A DNA stretch of 11,769 nucleotides from JBGPLJ01 sp041486385 (GTDB lineage: Bacteria; Pseudomonadota; Gammaproteobacteria; Steroidobacterales; Steroidobacteraceae): NCBI GenBank assembly GCA_041486385.1, contig JBGPLJ010000088.1, positions 1-11,769 on the forward strand, read 5' to 3'. The position numbers and the translations under genes are program-made. Shown here one piece after another: positions 1-7,982 of this stretch (positions are counted from its first letter, which is position 1; each line of letters begins with the position of its first letter). The notes beneath the pieces are model-generated. The model did not search any database, had not been told where the DNA came from, and saw only the letters and a program-made list of their open reading frames with translations.

Positions 1-273
1 CGCCCTCGCCACCGCCGCGACACCCCCGCCCCCGGCGGCCCGCACGACGCGCGGGGGGAAATCCATCCGCGGGGCCGGGGGCGGAGGCTCGTGCTCGTCC
101 TTCTTCACTTCGTCGATATTCTCGACTTCAATCGGAGGTGCCAGCATTTCGACGGCCTTGCGCGCGAGCCCGGTGGCCAGGGCGTAGAGGATACCGACAT
201 GCAGCAACACCAGTATTACGAACGCAATCAGCCGCCGATTGATTACGCCTGTGGCTTGAGAGTTTGACGCCAT
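1..273 (-). CDS. tonB: TonB-like energy transducer, N-terminal part (runs off left edge)
   Basis: The minus strand reads openly from an ATG at 273 to the window edge, giving 91 residues. After a short cytoplasmic start, residues 15-36 form one hydrophobic segment (begins LIAFVILVLLHVGILYAL) with a histidine at residue 25, matching the functional histidine in the TonB membrane anchor. An acidic/lysine stretch (IDEVKKDEHE) and a proline run (PPPPAPR, 63-69) follow, as in the periplasmic linker. The Gly/Ala-rich stretch at 79-91 is less typical, but neither other frame restores a better proline-rich linker. TonB proteins are inner-membrane anchored and pass energy from ExbB/ExbD to outer-membrane receptors. 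The C-terminal TonB domain lies outside the window, so the assignment rests on the anchor and linker only. The start is supported only by weak GGA-type complementarity upstream. No functional link to the neighbouring ilvD is evident. Confidence 0.75.
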   Translation of the reverse strand, partial: MASNSQATGVINRRLIAFVILVLLHVGILYALATGLARKAVEMLAPPIEVENIDEVKKDEHEPPPPAPRMDFPPRVVRAAGGGGVAAVARA

Positions 274-623
274 TGATTTCCGCGACTCGCTGGTTGGACC
301 TTTATCTGTGTGAACCGCTGGGCTCAGTATGGATATTGTGGTTGACCCATCAACTGCCCGTCGGTCGCTGCTAACGCCGCAGGCACATGTTCGGGTTCGG
401 TATTCGTGCGAACTTCGTTTGTAAGATACGCTGCCTCGCCGCAGCCCCCATTTTCATCATGCAAATGCAGCTCACCCACTGTCGGTTGCTGCAACGTAAT
501 AATTCGTGCCGCCCGGCGCGTTGTGGCCAAACTCTACCCGGACACCCCGGACAACACAACGGGTAACTGACTTATTCGGCTTCACAAAATTGGCACTGTT
601 CCGTGCCTCGCGCGCATTTTTTC
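274..623. other. Intergenic gap between ilvD and tonB; no supportable gene
   Basis: This gap of 350 bases lies downstream of ilvD and upstream of the tonB-like gene, both on the minus strand. Short open frames exist on both strands but none has a convincing ribosome binding site, recognisable protein family or neighbour-like coding character. It looks somewhat richer in A and T than its surroundings, for example around 495-510 and 565-600. No strong hairpin followed by a T-run was found for terminating ilvD, so its transcript may run on. The only candidate signal is the weak tonB promoter near 326-353. Confidence 0.5.
326..353 (-). promoter_or_regulatory. Possible sigma70-type promoter of the tonB-like gene
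   Basis: Read on the minus strand, TTGATG (353-348) and CATACT (331-326) are separated by 16 bases and sit about 50 bases before the start codon at 273. Each hexamer matches the consensus at four positions. The -35 hexamer lies in a small inverted repeat, GTTGA-CCCA-TCAAC (341-354), which could be an operator half-site pair or chance. No Fur-box-like sequence was recognised. This is a weak motif call. Confidence 0.3.
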
Positions 624-2372
624 TCACGACCTGCGCGCTCGTCCCGTCCTGCTCGTTCGACTCGACCGACGGTGCGTGGAATCTGCGTTCAACGGGTCCG
701 TCACTGCACCGAACGACGCGCTGGTCACCGAGCGCGCGTACTTCGCCAGCACCCCGAGAGTTGGACCCGGTCGGGGCAATTTCCATGCGCGGCGTCGACG
801 CGCCAATTCGCTGGCAGAAACTTCCATGCGCAGCTCACGGCGCTGCGCGTCAATGCTGATTCGATCGCCATTGCGCACGAGTGCTAATGGTCCGCCGAGC
901 GCCGCTTCTGGCGACACGTGCCCGACGACGAACCCGTGACTGCCGCCTGAGAAACGCCCATCGGTTATCAGCGCGACCTGATTGCCAAGCCCTTTGCCCA
1001 TGAGCGCGCCAGTAGGACTCAGCATTTCGCGCATGCCCGGCCCGCCTCGCGGCCCCTCATAGCGAATGACCACGACCTCCCCCGCTTGCACTGTACCGTC
1101 GAGGATTGCTGTCAACGATGCCTCTTCCGAGTCAAACACGCGTGCGGGCCCGCTGAATTTTAGCCCCTCTTTACCGGTGATCTTGGCAACCGCCCCCTCG
1201 GGCGAGAGATTACCGCGCAGGATCACGAGGTGGCTCTCTTTCTTTATCGGGTTTGCGAGCGGCCGCACGATCTGTTGTCGACTTGGGTAGGCGCCCACTG
1301 CGGCAAGATTCTCAGCAACGCTGCGCCCAGTAACTGTCAGGCAGTCACCATGCAGCAGGCCCGCGTCGAGAAGAGTTTTCATCAGTGGCTGTATGCCACC
1401 AATGGCAATGAGTTCAGACATCAGAAAGCGCCCGCTTGGCTTCAAGTCCACGAGCACCGGCACGCGCTTGCCAATGCGGGTGAAATCATCCAGCGCGAGC
1501 CGCACGCGCGCGGCATGGGCAATCGCGAGCAGATGCAGCACGGCGTTGGTCGAACCACCGAGGGCGATGACGACGGTGATCGCGTTTTCGAAAGCCTTGC
1601 GAGTCAGGAGGTCCGAAGGGCGAATCCCCGCTTTGACCAACGCGACCACAGCCTCACCAGCGCGACGGCAGTCTTCATACTTAACGTCGGCGACCGCCTC
1701 CTGCGCGGAGCTGTTCGGCAGGCTCAAGCCGAGCGCCTCGAGCGCCGAGGCCATGGTGTTGGCCGTGTACATCCCACCGCAGCTACCGGGACCTGGAATC
1801 GCGGTCCGCTCCACTTCCGCGAGTTCACCCTCGCTTACCCGACCTGCCGCATAGCCGCCGACCGCTTCGAATACCGAAACGATGTCGCGGCGTTTCGCTC
1901 CTGGTCGAATGGTTCCCCCATAGACGAATATGGCCGGTCGATTGAGACGAGCAATCGCGATTGCGCAGCCTGGCATGTTCTTGTCGCAGCCGCCGATTGC
2001 GACGAGACCATCGAAGCCCTGCGCACCAACAACAGTCTCGATCGAGTCGGCAATCACCTCACGGGACACCAGCGAGTAGCGCATACCTGGCGAACCCATG
2101 GAGATGCCGTCGGATACGGTGATCGTATTGAAGGTCACGCTCTTCCCGCCGGCACGATCGGCGCCTTCGGCGGCAATCCGAGCCAGCCCGTCAATGTGCA
2201 TGTTGCACGGTGTGAGATTGCTCCATGTGGACGCAATTCCAATCTGCGGCTTGCTGAAGTCCGCATCTGTAAACCCGACGGCACGTAGCATTGCTCGGCT
2301 AGGTGTCTGCTTGATGCCGTCTACGACCAGACTCGAATACTGGCGCGGATTGTCATTTCTCGATTTTTTCAT
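624..2372 (-). CDS. ilvD: Dihydroxy-acid dehydratase IlvD
   Basis: IlvD dehydrates 2,3-dihydroxyisovalerate and 2,3-dihydroxy-3-methylvalerate to the 2-keto acids, the third shared step of valine and isoleucine synthesis, in the cytoplasm. The 582-residue product carries the family landmarks: TPCNMH (Cys56), GGCDKNMPGC (Cys129 with adjacent Lys130) and GSCGGMYTANTM (Cys198). This three-cysteine pattern is typical of the [2Fe-2S] type. The late DGRFSGGSHGFVVGHVSPEA block (471-490) holds the active-site serine region. The family normally ends near ...GAVTD (555-559); here about 23 residues rich in Arg, Ser and Thr follow. The ATG at 2372 was chosen because homology begins there and it overlaps the aminopeptidase stop as ATGA; a longer frame upstream only reads out of the aminopeptidase gene. 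Its own ribosome binding site is weak (GGGA), so translation is probably coupled. It supplies the pathway step missing from the divergent ilvC operon. Confidence 0.96.
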   Translation of the reverse strand: MKKSRNDNPRQYSSLVVDGIKQTPSRAMLRAVGFTDADFSKPQIGIASTWSNLTPCNMHIDGLARIAAEGADRAGGKSVTFNTITVSDGISMGSPGMRYSLVSREVIADSIETVVGAQGFDGLVAIGGCDKNMPGCAIAIARLNRPAIFVYGGTIRPGAKRRDIVSVFEAVGGYAAGRVSEGELAEVERTAIPGPGSCGGMYTANTMASALEALGLSLPNSSAQEAVADVKYEDCRRAGEAVVALVKAGIRPSDLLTRKAFENAITVVIALGGSTNAVLHLLAIAHAARVRLALDDFTRIGKRVPVLVDLKPSGRFLMSELIAIGGIQPLMKTLLDAGLLHGDCLTVTGRSVAENLAAVGAYPSRQQIVRPLANPIKKESHLVILRGNLSPEGAVAKITGKEGLKFSGPARVFDSEEASLTAILDGTVQAGEVVVIRYEGPRGGPGMREMLSPTGALMGKGLGNQVALITDGRFSGGSHGFVVGHVSPEAALGGPLALVRNGDRISIDAQRRELRMEVSASELARRRRAWKLPRPGPTLGVLAKYARSVTSASFGAVTDPLNADSTHRRSSRTSRTGRARRS

Positions 2373-3766
2373 GGCGTCCCATATCGTTTGACGAGCAAAG
2401 CATGTACGGCTCGCACGCACTGCGCTTCCCCGCCGACCGGCCGGCCGGGGCGCTCTTTCGCATTCCACGCAAAAAGGTCGATATGCAACCAGCACGGACA
2501 CTGCGTCACGAACCGCCTAAGAAAAAGTGCGGCAATGACCGAGCCTGCGTAGCTCGTGGCCGATACGTTATTCAAGTCGGCAATCTTGCTGGCAAGCTCG
2601 TCGTCATAGCCTGCCCAAAGCGGCATCGGCCAGGCGGGATCGTGCTCACGGTCCGCAATACGTATGAACTCCGACAGCAGCGCTTCGTCATTCGAATAGG
2701 CGGCCGGTAATTCCGGTCCAAGCGCGACGCGCGCGGCACCAGTCAGTGTCGCCATATCAATAATGAGTTCCGAACGGCTGGCATCCGCTTCCGCCAGGCT
2801 ATCGCAAAGTACCAGCCGGCCCTCGGCGTCGGTATTGCCTACCTCGACAGTCAAGCCCTTGCGCGTACGCAGAACATCGCCGGGCCGATAGGCATCCCCG
2901 GAGATGCTGTTCTCGACCGCCGGGACGAGCACCCGCAAGCGCAGTGGCAGCTTCGATTCCATCACCATTTGCGCGAGCGCAAGCACGCACGCGGCGCCGC
3001 CCATGTCTTTCTTCATGAGCAGCATGCCAGCAGCCGGCTTTACGTCGAGACCGCCGCTGTCGAAACATACGCCCTTGCCAACCAGCGTCACGAGGGGATG
3101 CTCAGGCCTGCCCCAGGTGATGTCGATCAGGCGCGGTTCCGCCGCCGCGCCTCTGCCGACGGCATGCACGGCCGGATAGTTGCGCTTGAGAAGCTCGACA
3201 CCCACGACAGTTTCAATGGTCGCCCCGTGCCTCTCCGCCATGCGCTGTGCTTCGGCGGCAAGTTGCACAGGTCCCATGTCGTTGGCGGGCGTGTTAATGA
3301 GATCGCGCGCCCACGCCATGGATCGCGCCGCGCTCTCGACGTACCGGCGATCACATGCGCTTGGCCAAACGAGCGCCGCTTCGCCACGCGCAGGTGCCTT
3401 GCGATATCGGTCGAAGCGATATGCCCCTACAGCCCAGCCGAGCGCCGCTTGTATTGTTGACCGCGCCGAGAGCTCATCTGCGAAGACATAGCGGCCGGCT
3501 GGCAGTCGATCGGGTAGCAGCGCGGTATGCCACAGCGACAGCGCGTCAAAATCTGCAAGCGGACCGAGTCCAACGGCGGCACTCGCAACCTGCCCGCTAG
3601 CGCCCGGAACAAGCAGCAATCGGTGGCGCTCCGCCTTGAAGCCCATAGCCGCCGCCCAGCCGCGTGTTTCTGGATTCTGGCGGGCCAGCCAGCTGTCGAA
3701 TGCGGCCTCCGTCACCAGCGTCAGGGGAACAGCATCCTGCGCGGGGCCCTCTACGAACGTGCTCAT
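2369..3766 (-). CDS. Leucyl aminopeptidase, peptidase family M17
   Basis: M17 enzymes are cytoplasmic two-metal exopeptidases that remove N-terminal residues, often leucine, from peptides. From the ATG at 3766 the protein has 465 residues. The C-terminal catalytic domain shows GKGVCFDSGG (Lys231, Asp236), Lys243, MKKDMGGAA (Asp254) and the signature NTDAEGRL (Asp313, Glu315, Arg317), covering all metal and catalytic positions of PepA. The N-terminal domain is shorter than in E. coli PepA, as in the roughly 460-residue subfamily. The start is uncertain: the ATG at 3766 fits the recalled N-termini but lacks a ribosome binding site, while an in-frame GTG at 3811 lies 11 bases after AGGAGG and would add 15 residues. 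The stop overlaps the ilvD start by 4 bp. The position suggests co-regulation of peptide-derived amino acid recovery with Ile/Val synthesis, which is inference. Confidence 0.92.
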   Translation of the reverse strand: MSTFVEGPAQDAVPLTLVTEAAFDSWLARQNPETRGWAAAMGFKAERHRLLLVPGASGQVASAAVGLGPLADFDALSLWHTALLPDRLPAGRYVFADELSARSTIQAALGWAVGAYRFDRYRKAPARGEAALVWPSACDRRYVESAARSMAWARDLINTPANDMGPVQLAAEAQRMAERHGATIETVVGVELLKRNYPAVHAVGRGAAAEPRLIDITWGRPEHPLVTLVGKGVCFDSGGLDVKPAAGMLLMKKDMGGAACVLALAQMVMESKLPLRLRVLVPAVENSISGDAYRPGDVLRTRKGLTVEVGNTDAEGRLVLCDSLAEADASRSELIIDMATLTGAARVALGPELPAAYSNDEALLSEFIRIADREHDPAWPMPLWAGYDDELASKIADLNNVSATSYAGSVIAALFLRRFVTQCPCWLHIDLFAWNAKERPGRPVGGEAQCVRAVHALLVKRYGTP

Positions 3767-3776
3767 GGATGCGAGG

Positions 3777-3818
3777 CTAAGGGAATAGTAGGCGGCGTGA
3801 AAGAGCGTCACTGAGCAT
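3777..3818 (-). CDS. Possible 13-residue upstream ORF before the aminopeptidase
   Basis: On the minus strand, AGGAGG (3828-3823) is followed after four bases by an ATG (3818-3816). It opens a 13-codon frame, MLSDALSRRLLFP, ending in TAG ten bases before the aminopeptidase ATG at 3766. Four of 13 codons are Leu (CTC, CTT, CTA, CTA); CTA is expected to be a rare codon in GC-rich genomes. It could let ribosomes terminate and reinitiate at the aminopeptidase ATG, which lacks its own site, or act as a leucine-sensing leader. The competing explanation is that AGGAGG serves the in-frame GTG at 3811. No terminator hairpin was seen between it and the aminopeptidase. Confidence 0.25.
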   Translation of the reverse strand: MLSDALSRRLLFP

Positions 3819-3843
3819 GGCCCCTCCTGTCGCCCTCATGCCG

Positions 3844-3877
3844 TTGACAACCCGACGGCTCCTATGCTCCTATCGGG
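3844..3877 (+). promoter_or_regulatory. Possible promoter region of the ilvC operon leader
   Basis: A perfect -35 hexamer TTGACA lies at 3844-3849. The best-spaced -10 candidate is the poor TCCTAT at 3868-3873 (18-base spacer). The interval holds a perfect tandem 8-bp repeat, GCTCCTAT (3858-3865 and 3866-3873), enclosed by the inverted repeat CCCGA (3851-3855) and TCGGG (3873-3877). Both could be regulator contacts. It sits about 60-90 bases ahead of the leader ORF, a sensible place for its promoter, but the weak -10 keeps the call tentative. Confidence 0.3.
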
Positions 3878-3935
3878 CCAAGCCTTTGACTTCGCTTGAC
3901 TACTTAGGAACCTCCGAGCCCAAACAGACGAACCC

Positions 3936-4055
3936 ATGAGCGCGCGCATCCGCCCAACGCCAACTCTGGAGCAAGTTTCGCACTTGGCTGTGCTCGGCGG
4001 CCTTATTGACTTCAACCTGCTGCTCCTTAGTCGGAGGTGCGGGATCCTGACCTGA
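3936..4055 (+). CDS. Leader peptide of the ilvC-leuB operon attenuator
   Basis: A 39-codon frame runs from ATG 3936 to TGA 4053-4055, about 35 bases before a terminator-like hairpin. It contains nine Leu, three Ile and two Val codons, and codons 28-31 (CTG CTG CTC CTT, 4017-4028) are four Leu in a row. This is the classic control-codon arrangement of ribosome-mediated attenuation, in which a ribosome stalled for lack of charged tRNA-Leu changes RNA folding downstream. The Leu run lies in the 5' arm of a hairpin, and the bases just after it can pair with the terminator. The start is uncertain because no good ribosome binding site precedes 3936; a TTG at 3984 would leave a shorter leader with the same control codons. 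The leader likely acts in cis during translation rather than as a functional protein. Confidence 0.7.
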   Translation: MSARIRPTPTLEQVSHLAVLGGLIDFNLLLLSRRCGILT

Positions 4056-4101
4056 AGTCGCTCACAAGCGTCGAGGCCAAAGAAAACAGGAACCCCGCAC
4101 C
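4016..4101 (+). promoter_or_regulatory. Attenuator switch: pause hairpin and antiterminator
   Basis: Two alternative structures share the segment 4033-4043. Pause hairpin: 4016-4020 (CCTGC) pairs with 4039-4043 (GCGGG, one G-U) and 4023-4026 (CTCC) with 4033-4036 (GGAG), with a 6-base loop. Its 5' arm covers the four Leu codons. Antiterminator: GGTGCGGG (4036-4043) pairs perfectly with CCCGCACC (4094-4101), extended by TCCTG (4045-4049) with CAGGA (4087-4091). The antiterminator consumes the 5' arm of the terminator. A ribosome stalled at the Leu run would block the pause hairpin and favour the antiterminator, permitting read-through. A small hairpin (4059-4062 with 4067-4070) lies in the loop. 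Pairings were worked out by hand; free energies were not computed. Confidence 0.82.
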
Positions 4102-4129
4102 GGCCCAAAGCCGCAGCGGGGTTTTTTTT
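4091..4129 (+). terminator. Intrinsic terminator of the ilvC operon attenuator
   Basis: AACCCCGC (4091-4098) pairs perfectly with GCGGGGTT (4116-4123). After a 2x2 internal loop, CGGC (4101-4104) pairs with GCCG (4110-4113) around a CCAAA loop. Eight T residues follow directly at 4122-4129. This is a strong Rho-independent terminator placed ahead of ilvC with no preceding gene except the leader ORF, so it acts as an attenuator and not as an end-of-operon signal. Its 5' arm is also the target of the antiterminator segment 4036-4049. Confidence 0.92.
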
Positions 4130-4195
4130 CGTCGATCGAATCATCAAGTTTCTCGTCAATCGAAAAGATCAAAGACATCGCCAGGAGATTTCGTC

Positions 4196-5182
4196 ATGCA
4201 GTTGTATTCGCAGAAGGACGTCGACAAGAAGGCGCTGAAGGGCGCACGCGTCGCTGTGCTCGGCTATGGAAGCCAGGGTCGCGCACATGCACTCAATCTG
4301 CCTGACAGCGGATTGGAGGTGGTGGTCGGCGTGCGCAAGGGTGGCGCCAGCTGGCGCAAGGCGAAGAAGGATGGCCTGGAGGTCGCCGAGCCGACAGCTG
4401 CGGTGGCCGGCGCCGATCTGATCGCGTTTCTCGTGCCGGACCTGGCGCAACGTGAGCTGTATAAGCTCGTCGAGAAGCACCTGAAGAGAGGCGCAACGAT
4501 CTTGTTCGCGCACGGCTTCAACATCCACTTCAAGCAGATTCGTCCGCGCAAGGATCTCGATGTCGTGCTGATCGCGCCCAAGGGCCCGGGCGATCTGGTG
4601 CGCCGCCAGTATCAGCAGGGCCGCGGTGTCCCCTGCCTGATCGCAGTTTCGCAGGATGCGACGGGCGGCGCCCACGCGCGAGCCCTTGCTTACGCGCACG
4701 GCATCGGCGGCACCCGCGGCGGAGTCCTCGAGACGACGTTCTCGGAAGAAACCGAGACCGACCTCTTTGGCGAGCAAGCCGTGCTCTGCGGCGGCTGCAC
4801 GGAGCTCGTCACCAAGGGCTTTGAAACACTGGTCGAAGCCGGCTATCAACCCGAGGTCGCGTATTACGAAGTGCTGCACGAACTGAAATTGATCGTGGAT
4901 CTGCTGCACGAAGGCGGCATCACCAAGATGCATCAGTTCATCAGCGAAACGGCGAAGTACGGCGACCTGACGCGTGGGCCGCGCGTTATCGACGCGCGCG
5001 TCAAGAAGACTATGGCCAAGGTGTTGAAGGAAATTCAGACCGGCCGCTTCGCGCGGCAATGGATCGCCGAGAATAAATCCGGACGCAAGGAATACGACCG
5101 GCTGCTGAAGGCCGATCTCGAACATCCAATCGAGAAGGTCGGAGTGAAGCTGCGCGCCCGCATGCCGTGGCTCAATCAGTAG
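4196..5182 (+). CDS. ilvC: Ketol-acid reductoisomerase IlvC (class I)
   Basis: IlvC isomerises and reduces 2-acetolactate and 2-aceto-2-hydroxybutyrate to the dihydroxy acids with NADPH and Mg2+, the second shared step of valine and isoleucine synthesis. The 328-residue length is close to the usual 330-340 of class I. The N-terminal Rossmann domain has GYGSQG (23-28) and the cofactor loop VRKGGAS (46-52, Ser52 retained). The knotted C-terminal domain has metal ligands Asp189 and Glu193 (ETETDLFGEQ), Glu225 and Glu229 (YYEVLHELK) and substrate-contacting Ser250. The wording KGPGDLVRRQY and QFISETAKYGD resembles xanthomonad proteins as recalled. ATG 4196 was chosen because AGGAG (4183-4187) precedes it by eight bases and homology starts there; the longer open frame reads back through the attenuator. 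It is the first structural gene after that terminator, so its expression depends on read-through. Confidence 0.97.
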   Translation: MQLYSQKDVDKKALKGARVAVLGYGSQGRAHALNLPDSGLEVVVGVRKGGASWRKAKKDGLEVAEPTAAVAGADLIAFLVPDLAQRELYKLVEKHLKRGATILFAHGFNIHFKQIRPRKDLDVVLIAPKGPGDLVRRQYQQGRGVPCLIAVSQDATGGAHARALAYAHGIGGTRGGVLETTFSEETETDLFGEQAVLCGGCTELVTKGFETLVEAGYQPEVAYYEVLHELKLIVDLLHEGGITKMHQFISETAKYGDLTRGPRVIDARVKKTMAKVLKEIQTGRFARQWIAENKSGRKEYDRLLKADLEHPIEKVGVKLRARMPWLNQ

Positions 5183-5207
5183 TGAACATACGGGAACTGC
5201 GACGTCG

Positions 5208-6308
5208 ATGAAGCTCTCGCTGCGCAACATGCCGTCGATCCCCGCCTCCGACCGGCGGACCGGCGGCGTGCATTTCGATGACATCGTCGAAGCCCGTCAG
5301 CTGCTAGCGAGCCACCTGACGGCGACGCCGCTCGTCACACACCCGCTCCTGTCACAACGACTGGGCTGCCGCGCGTTCGTAAAACTCGAGAACGCGCAGT
5401 TGCTCGGGTCGTTCAAGGTTCGGGGCGGCCTCAATCTTCTCGACAAACTTACGCCGGAGGAGCGGGCGCGCGGAATCGCGACGGCGACGCGAGGCAACCA
5501 CGGCCAGTCGCTGGCGTACGCCGCGCGCCAGCATGGAGTGCGCGCGACAATCTTCGTCCCGACGGCCAACAATCCCGACAAGGACGCAGCGATGCGCGCC
5601 CTGGGCGCAGATGTGCGGATCTCTGGCGTCGATTTCGATGCCGCCTGGGAAGCGGCTGAAATCTTCGCAGCGCAGAGCGGCGCACGTCTTGTGCACCCGT
5701 CGCGCGAACCGAGCCTGGTTGCAGGCTACGCCACGGTTGCACTGGAGATGCTCGAACAGAGCACGGAGCCGCTCGACTTCATCTTTGTGCCGGTCGGCGG
5801 CGGCAGCCTTGCCGTCGGTATGGCTCTCGCCATTCGCGCGTTGAGTCCACATACGAGAATCGTCGGGGTGCAAGCGATGAGTGCCCCGGCGCTCGCGCGC
5901 GCGTACCTGACCGGTGAACTGGTTGAGGTGCCGGTCGGCCCGACAATTGCCGATGGTCTCGCAACGCGGGTGCCGGCTGCCGAACCCGTGCGCATGTTGC
6001 GCGAGCTGTTGGACGACATGGTGCTCGTAAGCGAGGCGGAGTTGCACGCTGCCATCCGCTGCTACGCCGAGACCGTGCATCAACTCGCGGAAGGTGCGGG
6101 AGCCGCTGCGCTGGCTGGCGCCATAAAGTTGCGCGGACGCATTGCGGGTGCGCGCGTCGGGCTCGTGCTGTCGGGCGGCAACATCAGTCACGACGTACTC
6201 GTTGCGGTGCTGCATGGGGAGCCCGTGCCGGCCGCACAGGCCCATGCCGAAACGGAGGCGCTCGCCAGCATGAGCTATGGCCTGGCGCAACGCGGCCAGG
6301 AACGCTGA
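5208..6308 (+). CDS. ilvA: Threonine dehydratase (ammonia-lyase), short form without regulatory domain
   Basis: This fold-type II PLP enzyme is expected to deaminate threonine to 2-oxobutyrate, the committed isoleucine step. Seen in the 366 residues: Lys70 in GSFKVRGG (Schiff-base lysine), TRGNHGQS (94-101), the phosphate loop VGGGS (196-200) and Ser322 in SGGN. The catalytic domain accounts for nearly the whole chain. The C-terminal ACT-like regulatory domain of classic biosynthetic IlvA (about 500 residues) is absent, so feedback inhibition by isoleucine is not expected from the sequence. The short architecture resembles catabolic TdcB and related serine/threonine dehydratases, and serine or another hydroxy-amino acid as substrate cannot be excluded. 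The operon position between ilvC and leuA argues for isoleucine synthesis. It starts 25 bases after ilvC; an in-frame ATG at 5229 is an alternative start, and neither has a strong ribosome binding site. Confidence 0.9.
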   Translation: MKLSLRNMPSIPASDRRTGGVHFDDIVEARQLLASHLTATPLVTHPLLSQRLGCRAFVKLENAQLLGSFKVRGGLNLLDKLTPEERARGIATATRGNHGQSLAYAARQHGVRATIFVPTANNPDKDAAMRALGADVRISGVDFDAAWEAAEIFAAQSGARLVHPSREPSLVAGYATVALEMLEQSTEPLDFIFVPVGGGSLAVGMALAIRALSPHTRIVGVQAMSAPALARAYLTGELVEVPVGPTIADGLATRVPAAEPVRMLRELLDDMVLVSEAELHAAIRCYAETVHQLAEGAGAAALAGAIKLRGRIAGARVGLVLSGGNISHDVLVAVLHGEPVPAAQAHAETEALASMSYGLAQRGQER

Positions 6309-6351
6309 TCCAAAGCAGATGTCTTCGGACCATTGAGGGAGCCACAGAGCC

Positions 6352-7938
<1,587 letters not shown>

Positions 7939-7982
7939 GACCCAAGGTTCGGTAGTCAGAAGCCCAAGCAACGGAGCGCCTC

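Noticed and set aside
1..60. Possible frameshift in the tonB-like gene at the C6 run (52-57 on the plus strand), where the proline-rich linker becomes Gly/Ala-rich
   Set aside because: Neither alternative frame gives a more TonB-like linker and the original frame stays open to the edge, so there is no positive evidence for an error.
389..413. Inverted repeat GTTCG...CGAAC as a possible ilvD terminator
   Set aside because: Only five base pairs with a 15-base loop and no following T-run on the minus strand; too weak to call.
324..530. Small minus-strand frame of 68 codons between ilvD and tonB
   Set aside because: No ribosome binding site or recognised motif, and it spans the candidate tonB promoter; kept as intergenic.
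1230..2288. Plus-strand open frame of 352 codons
   Set aside because: It lies wholly within ilvD on the other strand, whose product has all family motifs; this frame shows no recognisable domain.
3836..4159. Minus-strand open frame of 107 codons across the whole ilvC leader region
   Set aside because: It runs antisense through the attenuator hairpins and leader ORF, has no recognised family or ribosome binding site, and its openness is explained by the opposite-strand features.
4169..5284. Minus-strand open frame of 371 codons
   Set aside because: It is antisense to ilvC, a GC-rich gene where long antisense frames are common; no domain is recognisable.
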